Shown here piece by piece: positions 13,772-20,923 of a DNA stretch of 20,923 nucleotides (within the stretch, counting starts at the first letter, position 1; every line of letters begins with the position of its first letter). Both the position numbers and the translations under genes were made by a program. The notes below the pieces were generated by a model that was not told where the DNA came from, searched no databases, and saw only the letters and a program-made list of their open reading frames with translations. The stretch is from DATKSS01 sp049582065 (GTDB taxonomy: Bacteria; Chloroflexota; Dormibacteria; Dormibacterales; Dormibacteraceae): assembly GCA_049582065.1 (NCBI GenBank), contig JBAUTF010000071.1, positions 1 to 20,923 on the forward strand. The letters run 5' to 3'.

Positions 13772-15460
13772 CTACGCCGGCCCGTCCGGCAGGTAGTACA
13801 TCACCGCCAGCGCCGGGGCGCGGCTGAGCAGCGAGATCCCTTCCAGCATGTATCCGATCCATCCGCCTGCCGCTGCCGCAGCCAGGGGCGGGATGGTCCG
13901 CTTGGGGGCGCGCGCCTCGCGAAGGGGAGCGGAGTCCGGGAGCCCGGCGAGCGCCCGAGCCTTGCGCACGCCGGCGTTGAGGCCGCCCATCTCGTCGACG
14001 AGCTTTCGCTCGAGCGCCTGGCGACCCGTCCACACCCTTCCCGCCGCGATGGGCTGCACCTCGTCGGCGCTCATCTTCCGCGACCTGGACACCACGTCCA
14101 CGAACAGGCCGTAGATGCGCTCCACCTCGCGCCTCACCATCGTCCGCTGCCCGTCGGTGTACGGTTTCTCGTCGCTTTCGAGGGTGACGTTGTCGCCGAA
14201 CTCCACAGTCTCCCGGTTGAGCAGCAGCTTGGCCCACATCGCTCCCGTGACGAGCTTGCCGGTCAGGACTCCGATCGACCCGGTCAGGGTGCCGGGCCGC
14301 GAGATGATCCACGAACCGGGCGTGGCGACCCAGTAGCCGCCCGAGCCTGCCACCGGTCCCATGACGACGACGAGCGGCTTGCGCGAGGCCACGAGGGCGA
14401 GCGCCTGGCGCATCGCCTCGGACGCCGTCGCAGAGCCTCCGCGCGAGTTGATGTACAGGACCGCGGCGGCGGCTCGCTTGTCAACGGCCACCTGGCGCGC
14501 CACCTGGACCACGGTGAGGTCGCCCGCGCGCTCCTCGCCCAGGAAGGGAACTTCCACGGGCGGCTGGATGGGCATGCGGCTCGAGCGGCCGTCGACGATG
14601 GTGCCTTCGATTCGGATCATCGCCACGTACTTGCCGCGGCCCAGGGTCGGCGCCGGCCCGCGCATCGCCCGGCGCGCTCTTTCCCAGGTCCCCAATGTCA
14701 CCGGTTTTGATGCGCCGCGGCCGAGGTGGTCTGCCAGCTGCTCCTCGGGGACGATGCCGTCCACGACGTGCTGCGCCGCCGCCGCCTCGTCGCCGTACGG
14801 AGATCCGTCGATGATCGCCTTCGCAGCCTTGTTGTCGACATGGCGGCTTTCGGCGATGGCCTCCACCAGCTCCCGGTAGTGGGAATCGAGCAGCCAGGTC
14901 AACTGGTCGCGGTACTCGTCGGACATGGCCGACCTGGTGAGCGTGTCGGCCGCCGTCTTGTAAGGAGAGATCGCCACGAAGTCTGCCTCGACCCCAAGCC
15001 TCGCCAGCCCGTCGGCGAGGAACATCCCGGTGGTCGCGACGCCGAGCGGCTGCACCGCGCCGACCGGCATGAGCAGGATCTCGTCGCACGCGCATGCGAG
15101 GTAGTAGGTGCCGGTGGTGTAGAACGGCGCCCAGGCGACCACGCGCTTGCCCGTATTGCGTAGTGTCGCCACCAGCTCTCTCAGGTCTTGGAGTGAGGCC
15201 ATCGGCATGCCGACCGGCCGCAGGTGCAGGACCACTCCCTTGATGCGAGAGTCACGCCCGATCGCCTCGAACCGTTCGCCGAGCTCCTTGATGCTGAGCC
15301 GCGGCCGCGATGTGAGGCGCTGCCACAACGGGCGCGGGGGATCGGGCAGGGCCGGCAAATCATCCTCGAGCAGAAGCTCGACGAAATCGGGCGGCGCGGC
15401 CAGCGAGCGCCGGGCGCTCGTGAGCAGCCACCACAGGTAGCGGAACGGAAAAAGGAGCAC
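13772..15460 (-). CDS. sppA: Signal peptide peptidase SppA, 67K-like form
   Basis: SppA is a membrane-bound serine protease that degrades cleaved signal peptides; this 562-residue protein has the long form with two tandem Clp-like domains. The expected Ser/Lys dyad is visible: K168 in ISPYKTAADTL in the N-terminal domain and S373 in MGPVAGSGGYWVA in the C-terminal domain. ALYINSRGGSATASEA-like sequence (335-349) and PGTLTGSIGVLTGKL (389-403) also fit. The N terminus (LLFPFRYLWWLL) could be a membrane anchor, and the C terminus has a weakly hydrophobic stretch. GTG 15460 is the start, with a GAGGCGGGG sequence upstream. It lies 44 bases after the isocitrate lyase-like gene on the same strand and probably shares its transcript. 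Its 3' end converges on the E1 gene with a 13-base gap. Confidence 0.93.
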   Translation of the reverse strand: MLLFPFRYLWWLLTSARRSLAAPPDFVELLLEDDLPALPDPPRPLWQRLTSRPRLSIKELGERFEAIGRDSRIKGVVLHLRPVGMPMASLQDLRELVATLRNTGKRVVAWAPFYTTGTYYLACACDEILLMPVGAVQPLGVATTGMFLADGLARLGVEADFVAISPYKTAADTLTRSAMSDEYRDQLTWLLDSHYRELVEAIAESRHVDNKAAKAIIDGSPYGDEAAAAQHVVDGIVPEEQLADHLGRGASKPVTLGTWERARRAMRGPAPTLGRGKYVAMIRIEGTIVDGRSSRMPIQPPVEVPFLGEERAGDLTVVQVARQVAVDKRAAAAVLYINSRGGSATASEAMRQALALVASRKPLVVVMGPVAGSGGYWVATPGSWIISRPGTLTGSIGVLTGKLVTGAMWAKLLLNRETVEFGDNVTLESDEKPYTDGQRTMVRREVERIYGLFVDVVSRSRKMSADEVQPIAAGRVWTGRQALERKLVDEMGGLNAGVRKARALAGLPDSAPLREARAPKRTIPPLAAAAAGGWIGYMLEGISLLSRAPALAVMYYLPDGPA

Positions 15461-15471
15461 TGAATCCCCGC

Positions 15472-15484
15472 CTCTCGACGAGAG
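15472..15484. promoter_or_regulatory. Short palindrome between the lyase gene and sppA
   Basis: CTCTCG-A-CGAGAG is a perfect 6-base inverted repeat with a one-base centre in the 44-base gap between the two minus-strand genes. It could be an operator or a processing site; with so tight a centre it is not a terminator hairpin. No function is assigned. Confidence 0.3.
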
Positions 15485-15504
15485 AGTCTAACGAGCGGCC
15501 GAGC

Positions 15505-16632
15505 TCAGACCACCTTCGAGATCTCGAGCTCCTGTCCCAGCTCCTCGCTCAACCGCGACGCCCCGTACTCGTGGCCCACGTGCTGGTGGTAGGGCACGCC
15601 ACTGAACAGGTGGTGTGACCGCGTCGGGATGTCGACGTTGGGCGCCCATTCCTTTCGCTGCAGCGCCATGTAGCCCTCTTCCTTGTCCTTCTTCAAGTCG
15701 CCCAGCAGCACGGACATGGCGTAGCCGGCCGCGTGCTGCAGGGCCAGCGTGATGAAGATGAAACCGACGCCGTGCTGGCCGAGCTCCTCCCACGTCATCG
15801 GGTCCTTCTCGTTGAACCACTTGAAGGATGACGAGTAGTTGAACGCGAAGCGCGCCTTGGGAAACCTCTTGCGAATCTCCGTGAAGAACTTCTCCGAGGG
15901 CCCCCGCTCGGCGGTCGGAAACTCGCACCAGAGCAGGTCGGGCACGCCGCTGTCGAGGTAGCGCAGGCCGCGCTCGATCGCCAACCCCATGCCACGCTTC
16001 GACTCGGGCGCCTCGGTGGCGGATACGCCGTCGGTGCGGGCGATGATGACGAAGTCCTTGTGACCGAGGTCGTCCGCGGCGTTCCGCATCATCCTCAGCT
16101 TGCCGACGTACTCGTCAGCCGAGATGAGTGCCTTGCCCGCGATGTGCCCGCAGCGCTTCGGCATGACCTGATCTTCGAGGTGGGCCGCGGCGACGCCGCC
16201 TCGCACATAGAGGTCGATGGTCCGCTGCACGTTGAACAGGTTCCCGTAGCCGGCGTCCATGTCGACGACCACTGGCGGGATCTCGAGATGGACCGGTGGC
16301 GCGCCCTTCTCCGGGTCGCCCATGGCCATGGTGAGCTGGAACTTGCGCAGCGCGCTCACGGTGCGGCGTGCGCCGTCTGCGATCTCGACCGAGGAGTAAA
16401 GGTCCATGTCGGTGGTGCCAAGGTGACCGACGGCGAAGGAGTAGCCGCTGAAGTACACGGCGTCGAAGCCGTGGTACATGACCAGCTCGGCGCCCATCGG
16501 GTCGTACACGCCGGGGCCGAAGACGTAGGGCTTGGTCGCAAGCAGCCGCCTCAGTCGCTTGCTCGGCTCCTCGTTGCGCGACGCCGGGACTTTGAACCCT
16601 TCCGGGAGAAGGGGCGTCGAGACAAGGTCCAT
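15505..16632 (-). CDS. Isocitrate lyase / PEP mutase superfamily enzyme
   Basis: Members of this superfamily cleave or form C-C or C-P bonds next to a carboxylate, for example isocitrate lyase and methylisocitrate lyase. The catalytic motif is present: HLEDQVMPKRCGHIAGK, with the general-acid Cys of the K(K/R)CGH signature. Metal and substrate motifs VDMDAGYGN, IARTDG and FNYSSSFKW are also visible. The 375 residues fall between PrpB (about 300) and AceA (about 430), and KRCGH rather than KKCGH leaves isocitrate, 2-methylisocitrate and related substrates all open. The start ATG 16632 is chosen because TAAGGAGG lies six bases upstream; the frame extends to a TTG at 16668 without such a site. 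It follows the Cys-rich microprotein gene and precedes sppA. No malate synthase or methylcitrate synthase is in the window. Confidence 0.88.
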   Translation of the reverse strand: MDLVSTPLLPEGFKVPASRNEEPSKRLRRLLATKPYVFGPGVYDPMGAELVMYHGFDAVYFSGYSFAVGHLGTTDMDLYSSVEIADGARRTVSALRKFQLTMAMGDPEKGAPPVHLEIPPVVVDMDAGYGNLFNVQRTIDLYVRGGVAAAHLEDQVMPKRCGHIAGKALISADEYVGKLRMMRNAADDLGHKDFVIIARTDGVSATEAPESKRGMGLAIERGLRYLDSGVPDLLWCEFPTAERGPSEKFFTEIRKRFPKARFAFNYSSSFKWFNEKDPMTWEELGQHGVGFIFITLALQHAAGYAMSVLLGDLKKDKEEGYMALQRKEWAPNVDIPTRSHHLFSGVPYHQHVGHEYGASRLSEELGQELEISKVV

Positions 16633-16686
16633 TGCGGGCCTCCTTAGATCAGGTTCTGGCTCGGGCAACGCGCCCGGGGGGAGCGA

Positions 16687-16785
16687 CTACTCGTTCTCGT
16701 GGTCGCAGTTGCAGGGTTCCGGGCACTCGCACTCATGCGGCGAGGCTTCGGTCTCCAGCTCTTGCGATCGGTCGTGACCATCCAT
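16687..16785 (-). CDS. Acidic Cys-rich microprotein (32 residues), hypothetical
   Basis: A short minus-strand frame runs from ATG 16785 to TAG at 16687-16689. The product is rich in Glu and Asp and ends in HECECPEPCNCDHENE, a CxCxxxxCxC array flanked by two His, which resembles a metal-binding or metallothionein-like peptide. GGAG lies three bases before the ATG, a tight but usable ribosome binding site. A promoter-like pair lies upstream (see 16810-16838). The gene sits 54 bases before the lyase start on the same strand, so the two may be co-transcribed. I do not recognise a family. The orderly composition, with all four Cys in the C-terminal third, argues against chance, but at this length it is not proof. 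Confidence 0.5.
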   Translation of the reverse strand: MDGHDRSQELETEASPHECECPEPCNCDHENE

Positions 16786-16809
16786 GGGCTCCAAGCTATC
16801 AAGGCTGGC

Positions 16810-16838
16810 GATATAAATCCAATTGATTGATTTGATAA
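16810..16838 (-). promoter_or_regulatory. Candidate promoter for the microprotein-lyase-sppA transcript
   Basis: On the minus strand TTATCA (16838-16833), a 17-base spacer and TATATC (16815-16810) give a modest -35/-10 match. The region is clearly AT-rich against its surroundings and contains ATTGATTGATTTGAT-like repeated words on the plus strand, which could be a regulator site, possibly for the adjacent LysR protein. Confidence 0.35.
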
Positions 16839-16842
16839 GACC

Positions 16843-16859
16843 CATCGGAAAAACCGATG
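16843..16859 (-). terminator. Hairpin downstream of the LysR gene
   Basis: CATCGG and CCGATG form a 6-base stem around an A5 loop (T5 on the minus strand). It begins 34 bases after the LysR stop on the minus strand. The following minus-strand bases (GGTCTTATC) are only weakly T-rich, so termination is possible but unsure; it also lies just upstream of the candidate promoter. Confidence 0.35.
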
Positions 16860-16892
16860 CAAGGTTCGGGCCGGGCTGTGCGTTCTATACGC

Positions 16893-17813
16893 TCAGTCTC
16901 TCTTCTCGAGCAGGGTGAGGAAGGCGGCGACGATGCCTTCCGGCTTGCCGGCGTCTCGCCGGCGATAGGCGACGATCGAGTTGTGCATCCGCGGCGCGTC
17001 GTTCATCTTGACCACGCACAGCGTGCCTCCGGCAACCTCGCGGGCGACCGCGCTCCCGGGCAGAAGCGCCACGCCGAGACCGCGCTCGACCATCTTCTTG
17101 GCCGCTTCGATCGAATCCAGCTCCATGAGTCCCCTGGGCTTCACGCCCGCCGAAAGAAATGCTCCCTGGGTGATCTCGTAATAGCTCGATGTCCGGTCGA
17201 ACATGATCAGCTTCTGTGCGGCCACCTCGGCCATTGGAACGTCCTCGCGTTTCGTGAATGGGTGGTCCGGCGCGCAGACGAGCACGAGCTCCTCGGTGTG
17301 GAAGGGTCGAAGCTCGATGTCGGGATGACGGATAGCGCGTCCGAGGCCGATCTGCACCTCGTCCCGCAGGACCAGGTCGACCACGTCCTCCGAGTGCCCG
17401 GTGCGCACCGATACCTCGACCCTGGGATGCTCCGCGACGAAGCGCTCGAGCAGCTCGGGAAGCACGTACGTGCTGACGGCCGGCGCGGCCGCGATCATGA
17501 GGTGGCCCGCCGATGCGGTCATCACCTGCTCCAGCGCGTCACGGCCTTCGACCAACGCGCGCAGGGCGCGCTCGGCGAATGGGACCCACGCCCGCCCGGC
17601 GTCGGTCAGGCGCATGCCGTGCGGCGTGCGAAGGAACAGGGCCGCACCAAGCTCGCGCTCGAGCCCGTGCAGACGCGCGGTCAGCGTGGGCTGGGTGATG
17701 AACAGGGCCTCGGCGGCCCGGCTGACGCTGCCGCGCCTGGCCACCTCCAGAAATCCCTCGACCTGCACGAGCTGGATCCCGCTTGCTTTGCCACGTGATT
17801 CGTCTATGGCCAC
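16893..17813 (-). CDS. LysR-family transcriptional regulator
   Basis: The 306-residue protein has the standard LysR layout. The N-terminal winged helix-turn-helix is at about 14-72 (VEGFLEVARRGSVSRAAEAL, ITQPTLTARLHGLERELG, LFLRTPHGMRLTDAG). The periplasmic-binding-like effector domain runs from about 103 to 300 (HLMIAAAPAVSTYVLPELL, DIELRPFHTEELVLVCAPDHP, DSIEAAKKMVERGLGVALLP). The start is GTG 17813; a strong AAGGAGG exists upstream but about 25 bases away and inside a palindromic repeat, so it is not well placed. The gene lies directly upstream of, and in the same direction as, the microprotein-lyase-sppA group, separated by a hairpin and a promoter-like region, so the lyase operon is a reasonable target. 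The ligand is unknown. Confidence 0.93.
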   Translation of the reverse strand: MAIDESRGKASGIQLVQVEGFLEVARRGSVSRAAEALFITQPTLTARLHGLERELGAALFLRTPHGMRLTDAGRAWVPFAERALRALVEGRDALEQVMTASAGHLMIAAAPAVSTYVLPELLERFVAEHPRVEVSVRTGHSEDVVDLVLRDEVQIGLGRAIRHPDIELRPFHTEELVLVCAPDHPFTKREDVPMAEVAAQKLIMFDRTSSYYEITQGAFLSAGVKPRGLMELDSIEAAKKMVERGLGVALLPGSAVAREVAGGTLCVVKMNDAPRMHNSIVAYRRRDAGKPEGIVAAFLTLLEKRD

Positions 17814-17837
17814 GGGCGGATCGACAAATTCTATCTA

Positions 17838-17893
17838 TACCTCCTTCCCCGCTGCGCGGGGAAGGTGGACCGCAGGGCCGGATGGGGGAGACC
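17838..17893 (-). repeat. REP-like palindromic element, copy D, upstream of the LysR gene
   Basis: CCTTCCCCGC (17843-17852) and GCGGGGAAGG (17856-17865) form a perfect 10-base stem with a three-base loop. Read on the minus strand the whole element is CTCCCCCATCCGGCCCTGCGG, CCACCTTCCCC, then the stem, almost the same string as copy C. It separates the LysR gene from the small membrane protein gene. Confidence 0.75.
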
Positions 17894-17909
17894 CGGGTTC
17901 AGATGGGCC

Positions 17910-18104
17910 CTAGGAGGACTTGCGGAGCAGCACCCTCGCGGCGGCGATCGCCACCGCCCAGACAGGGGCCATCGTGATCACGAAAGGCCTGATCGTGTCG
18001 CTCGCCGAGTTGGAGCCGCGGTCGAAGGCCTGGAAGACCAGGACGGTCCCGAAAAGCAGGACGACCAGCCCGACCGCGAGCCATGCGATCGTGCCCCGTC
18101 TCAT
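17910..18104 (-). CDS. Small two-helix membrane protein, hypothetical
   Basis: From ATG 18104 the frame codes 64 residues: a short basic start (MRRG), a hydrophobic helix at about 6-26 (IAWLAVGLVVLLFGTVLVF), a polar loop (DRGSNSASDT), a second helix at about 40-58 (FVITMAPVWAVAIAAARVL) and a basic end (LRKSS). It should be an integral membrane protein with both ends inside. The frame extends upstream to 18302 but that part is Arg/Pro-rich and not protein-like; ATG 18104 has TAGGA about ten bases upstream. I recognise no family. It precedes the LysR gene in the same direction with a palindromic repeat between. Confidence 0.65.
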   Translation of the reverse strand: MRRGTIAWLAVGLVVLLFGTVLVFQAFDRGSNSASDTIRPFVITMAPVWAVAIAAARVLLRKSS

Positions 18105-18370
18105 GCCCAGTGTCCTACGCCAGAGGTTCGTGCGCAAAGTCGCGGCACCAGCGGTCGGTGCCAAGGCACGGGTGGCGCACCGAGGAGTGCGTCGGGTAGA
18201 CGCATGACGAGATGCGCCGGGCCCCGTAACGCAGGCATCAGGGCCGGAGGCCCCCGGCCGCTGGGGCCGATGAATTTGCCACGAACTTCTGGAGCAGGAC
18301 ACTAGGCCAACGTGAGGCGGAGCGAGCCGGTTACGGAATGACCCACCGGGGTCGAGGCGTTGTCATCTGC
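18105..18370. other. Spacer between the small membrane protein and the LLM oxidoreductase
   Basis: No gene is supported here. The only structure I see is a GC hairpin GGCCGG (18242-18247) / CCGGCC (18254-18259) with a six-base loop and no T-run. Promoters for the two divergent genes should lie in this gap but I cannot pick convincing hexamers. Confidence 0.5.
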
Positions 18371-19327
18371 ATGGCTGCTTTTTTCGGATACCACATGCCC
18401 AACTTCACGTTTCCCGGTGTCTCCGACGATCGGCTCTTCCAGCGGGTGGTTGAAAACGCCAGGGCCGCGGAGGCGGCCGGCTTCGATCTCGTCACGGTGA
18501 TGGACCACTTCTATCAGATTCGAGGCGTGGGTCCGGAGACCGAACCGATGCTGGAGGCGTACCCGACCCTCGCCGCCCTCGCGACGCAGACCAGCCGCGT
18601 CAAGCTGGGCACGCTGGTCACCGGTGTGGTCTATCGCAACCCGGCGGTGCTGGCCAAGACGGTCACGACGCTGGATGTCATCTCCGGCGGGCGCGCGATG
18701 ATGGGCATCGGGGCGGCCTGGAACGACTCGGAGGCCGCCGGCTACGGCATCGACTTCCCTCCCATCGGACAGCGTATGGACCGGCTCGACGAGGCCCTGA
18801 CGATCATCAAGCTGATGTTCACCGAAGACCGCCCGTCCTTCGAGGGCAAGCACTACCGCATCGAGCGCGCGTTGAACGTCCCGCGGCCGATCCAGCCCGG
18901 CGGACCCAAGATCCTGGTCGGCGGAGGGGGCGAGAAGCGCACGCTGCGGCTGCTTGCGCGCCACGGCGACATCGGCCACTGGTTCGGCGGTCCGCTGGAA
19001 GACCTCAAGCGAAAGAAGGTCATCTTCGAGCAGCACTGCGAGGCGGAGGGGCGCGACCCCTCGACAGTCATGCTGACCATCGGCATGAACATCGTGCTGG
19101 TCGAGAACAAGAAGCAAGCAGAAGCCGCTGTCGCGAGGGTCCCCGCCGAGAGGCGCCCCATGGTCTCGGTCGCCACCACAGCCGAGGCTGCGGAGATGCT
19201 GCGGCCCTACCTGGACGCGGGCTTCGGCGGCTTCACGCTGAGCAACATGACGCAACCGAACGCGGAATCGATCGCTCTCGCCGGCGAGCTGATCAAACTC
19301 GTGCGCGGCAGTCAGGTCGCCGCCTAA
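18371..19327 (+). CDS. LLM-class flavin/F420-dependent oxidoreductase
   Basis: A luciferase-like monooxygenase TIM-barrel protein of 318 residues from ATG 18371. The family start is visible (FFGYHMPNFTFPG), then AEAAGFDLVTVMDHFYQI (about 32-49), SRVKLGTLVTGVVYRNPAVLAKTVTTLDVISGGR (about 75-110, cofactor-binding strand and non-prolyl cis bulge region), GIGAAWNDSEAAGYGI, and near the C terminus ILVGGGGEKRTLRLLARHGD and YLDAGFGGFTLSN. The annotation as F420-dependent is a family habit; FMN use cannot be excluded from sequence alone. ATG 18338 is in frame upstream but adds an unlikely basic tail; neither start has a strong ribosome binding site. Its stop overlaps that of the convergent DUF1684 gene. 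No F420 biosynthesis gene is in the window, and the substrate is unknown. Confidence 0.93.
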   Translation: MAAFFGYHMPNFTFPGVSDDRLFQRVVENARAAEAAGFDLVTVMDHFYQIRGVGPETEPMLEAYPTLAALATQTSRVKLGTLVTGVVYRNPAVLAKTVTTLDVISGGRAMMGIGAAWNDSEAAGYGIDFPPIGQRMDRLDEALTIIKLMFTEDRPSFEGKHYRIERALNVPRPIQPGGPKILVGGGGEKRTLRLLARHGDIGHWFGGPLEDLKRKKVIFEQHCEAEGRDPSTVMLTIGMNIVLVENKKQAEAAVARVPAERRPMVSVATTAEAAEMLRPYLDAGFGGFTLSNMTQPNAESIALAGELIKLVRGSQVAA

Positions 19328-19959
19328 AGAACGTCCTTGTAGACCTTCTCTCCAGCCCGCACCGGGACCTTCAAGTGGTTCTCTGGCGGGGCCAGCGGGC
19401 ATGCCCAGCGCGGGCTGTACGCGCAGGACGCGTTGTAGGCGTAGTTGAAGTCGATGGTGACCTCGGGGGATCCCGGCATGATCTCGAGCACCAGCCCGTC
19501 GGTGTCTTTGGCGGTGTCGAACAGGTAGCGCCCGCCGCCGTAGGTCTCGCGCCCCGACGTGGCGTCGCGAAAAGGAACGAAGAGGCCGCCCGCGTACTGG
19601 ACCAGGCTGAGGACCGTGAGCACGCATGCCTCACCTCCAAGACGAAACTTGAGAAGGCCCGCGCGACGGTAGCGCACCTCCCCGTCGTCGCCCCCGGTCT
19701 CGATCACGAGCTCGCTCCCATCGCCAGGCTCGAAACGGGCGACGACACGGAAGGCCGGATCGTGAGCGAAGTAATGCAAGCCGCTGAACAACGCGCGCTC
19801 GTCAGGCTCGACCGGCGATTGAGGGTGCGTCCGGAACAGCTGATCGCGCGACTCTCGGAACCGGCCGACCGAATCCGGGCCGGTGATGCGGTAGAGGTCG
19901 CCCACCCGGCGCCGCCAGTCGACCAGATCGAGGAACCCCTGCGCGTCAGGGCCGGTCAA
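19324..19959 (-). CDS. DUF1684 family protein
   Basis: The 211-residue product carries the DUF1684 core: RFRESRDQLFRTHPQSPV near the N terminus, then FRDATSGRETYGGGRYLFD, EVTIDFNYAYNASCAYSPRW and CPLAPPENHLKVPVRAGEK at the C terminus. The invariant ETYGGGRY, FNYAYNPSCAYS-like and CPLPPxEN-like blocks are conserved, so the fold is intact; its biochemical role is not established. The start is TTG 19959, the first family-compatible start; it overlaps the 3' end of the upstream membrane protein gene by 14 bases, so the two are probably co-translated. The frame runs on to 20043 but that part is a shadow of the upstream gene. The 3' end overlaps the LLM oxidoreductase stop tail to tail. Confidence 0.88.
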   Translation of the reverse strand: MTGPDAQGFLDLVDWRRRVGDLYRITGPDSVGRFRESRDQLFRTHPQSPVEPDERALFSGLHYFAHDPAFRVVARFEPGDGSELVIETGGDDGEVRYRRAGLLKFRLGGEACVLTVLSLVQYAGGLFVPFRDATSGRETYGGGRYLFDTAKDTDGLVLEIMPGSPEVTIDFNYAYNASCAYSPRWACPLAPPENHLKVPVRAGEKVYKDVL

Positions 19960-20923
19960 CGGGCAGCTCGTTTGGGGTGAGCTTGTAACCGGCCTGAGGA
20001 GGCAGGCCGGCCAGGGCCTGGTGCACGTCGTCGTCCGAGGCATCGGTCACTACCAGCGTGTAGCGGCGGGAATGCGAATCCCCGAGCGCGGCGGGGGCCG
20101 GCGCCACGGGCGCGGCGCCTTCGGATGTGCGTGCGGGTGGGGCTGCGTCGGTCACGGGTGCGACGGCCGCCTTGGCCGGTCGGGCGGCAGCGTCCGCCCT
20201 CAGGACGCGCCAGTGGTACACCGCAACGCCCGCCGCGACCACGATGACCGCGAGGTAGTGGCCGAAGTCGAGGTTGGATGGGTCTTTGAGGGCCGGATGA
20301 GCGCTGAACAGCTGCTGGAGCAGCGAGTTGAGCATGCCTACACCGCCGCCCAGCGCCGCCAGGACGCTGGCGAGCAGCGCCGCCCACACGTACAGCCGGC
20401 GGCTGAGCGATTGCCGGTCCGCAGCCCACGGAGCCTGCCGCCAGTGGGCGACCCAGACGCCGGCGCCGACGAGCAGCAGCGTGACCCAGAGGCTGGCGGG
20501 GTCCTTCCAGCTCGCCGCGCCGACCCCGATGATCGGCGCCTCGATCTGCTCCGCCACCACCCACAGGAGGCCGGCTGCGCCGGCGGACCACGCACCCAGC
20601 GAGACCAGAACCGCAAGGTTGGTGTACAGCCGGCGGATGCCGGCCTGGCGGTCCGCCTCCTGGGTACCCGCGTCGCGCGCCAACCGACGGCGGATCAGGA
20701 ACCACGCGACGCCGTACACGAGCAGCAACGACGCAGGCGCTGCCAGCGCGCCGAGGATGTCGTTGGCGTTGACCCCGCCTGGGTTGCTGACGCCCAATAG
20801 TCGCGCGAGCGAGTAGTAGAGGATCTGGCTCGCACCGAACAGCGCTGTGCCGATTGCGACCGCGACCGCGATGAAGCCCTGCAGCGCTCGAAGCGTGGAG
20901 TGGCGGTCGTCGGCGACGTGGTT
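19946..20923 (-). CDS. Multi-pass membrane protein, DUF5671-like, 5' end outside window
   Basis: The frame is open from the right edge to TGA at 19946-19948, giving 325 visible residues with no start needed inside the window; a TTG at 20797 is internal, since the upstream codons continue the pattern (TLRALQGFIAVAVAIGTALFGASQ). Several hydrophobic segments recur after R-R-x-Y blocks: IRRLYTNLAVLVSLGAWS, SRRLYVWAALLASVLAAL and an earlier equivalent, which is the tandem pattern of DUF5671 proteins. After about six helices comes an Ala/Pro-rich linker and a soluble C-terminal tail (RRYTLVVTDASDDDVHQALA, PPQAGYKLTPNELP). The family call is from memory of the repeat pattern and is moderate. It overlaps the DUF1684 gene. 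Confidence 0.75.
   Translation of the reverse strand, partial: NHVADDRHSTLRALQGFIAVAVAIGTALFGASQILYYSLARLLGVSNPGGVNANDILGALAAPASLLLVYGVAWFLIRRRLARDAGTQEADRQAGIRRLYTNLAVLVSLGAWSAGAAGLLWVVAEQIEAPIIGVGAASWKDPASLWVTLLLVGAGVWVAHWRQAPWAADRQSLSRRLYVWAALLASVLAALGGGVGMLNSLLQQLFSAHPALKDPSNLDFGHYLAVIVVAAGVAVYHWRVLRADAAARPAKAAVAPVTDAAPPARTSEGAAPVAPAPAALGDSHSRRYTLVVTDASDDDVHQALAGLPPQAGYKLTPNELPVDRP

Noticed and set aside
16644..16862. 72-residue minus-strand frame from 16862
   Set aside because: Arg/Ser/Pro-rich translation overlapping the better-supported microprotein frame and the lyase ribosome binding site.
16857..17798. Long open frame on the plus strand opposite the LysR gene
   Set aside because: Composition is shadow-like and the minus-strand LysR protein is clearly real.
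1..20923. tRNA, rRNA, CRISPR arrays, insertion sequences and prophage genes
   Set aside because: No cloverleaf, regular spaced repeat array, transposase or phage gene was seen on reading both strands; short palindromes present are of the REP-like type.

Overview
The window is a high-GC, gene-dense bacterial segment with no rRNA, tRNA, CRISPR or phage genes. Frequent GTG/TTG starts, ATGA overlaps between genes, a LysR regulator, an XRE-TPR regulator and an LLM-type (probably F420- or FMN-linked) oxidoreductase suggest an uncultured or soil Terrabacteria lineage such as Dormibacterota, Chloroflexota or Actinomycetota. That placement is inference; no phylogenetic marker is present.

Positions 1-9571 are a branched-chain amino acid (BCAA) region. 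ilvD (+) converges on leuD-leuC (-). leuC diverges from a long + strand operon, ilvB-ilvN-ilvC-leuA-pheA, whose ilv/leu genes are translationally coupled by ATGA overlaps. Together they encode nearly all steps from pyruvate to valine and to 2-isopropylmalate/3-isopropylmalate; leuB and ilvE are not in the window. The best regulatory find is in the leuC/ilvB gap: a 32-codon leader peptide with 10 Leu/Val/Ile codons in a 14-codon run, then an intrinsic terminator just before the ilvB ribosome binding site, and a 7-bp alternative pairing that would destroy that terminator. This is a complete, classical ribosome-mediated attenuator. LeuA in the same operon has no C-terminal leucine-sensing domain and carries a Gly/His-rich repeat tail instead, so control may rest on attenuation rather than feedback inhibition. 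pheA (prephenate dehydratase) rides at the end of the operon.

Positions 9572-13758 hold a repeat-rich spacer, an XRE-family regulator with a TPR-like helical C-terminal part, and a fused alpha/beta E1 2-oxoacid dehydrogenase-like protein that seems to start at CTG. Positions 13772-17813 (- strand) hold SppA signal peptide peptidase, an isocitrate lyase/PEP mutase-family enzyme, a previously easy-to-miss 32-codon acidic Cys-rich microprotein gene, and a LysR regulator. Positions 17910-20923 hold a small two-helix membrane protein, an LLM oxidoreductase, a DUF1684 protein and the visible part of a multi-pass membrane protein that runs off the right edge.

Four copies of a palindromic, REP-like element sit between or at the edges of genes (about 1927-1973, 5941-5993, 9608-9682, 17838-17893). 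One of them lies at the ilvB/ilvN junction and is read in frame as the N terminus of IlvN if the overlapping ATG is used.
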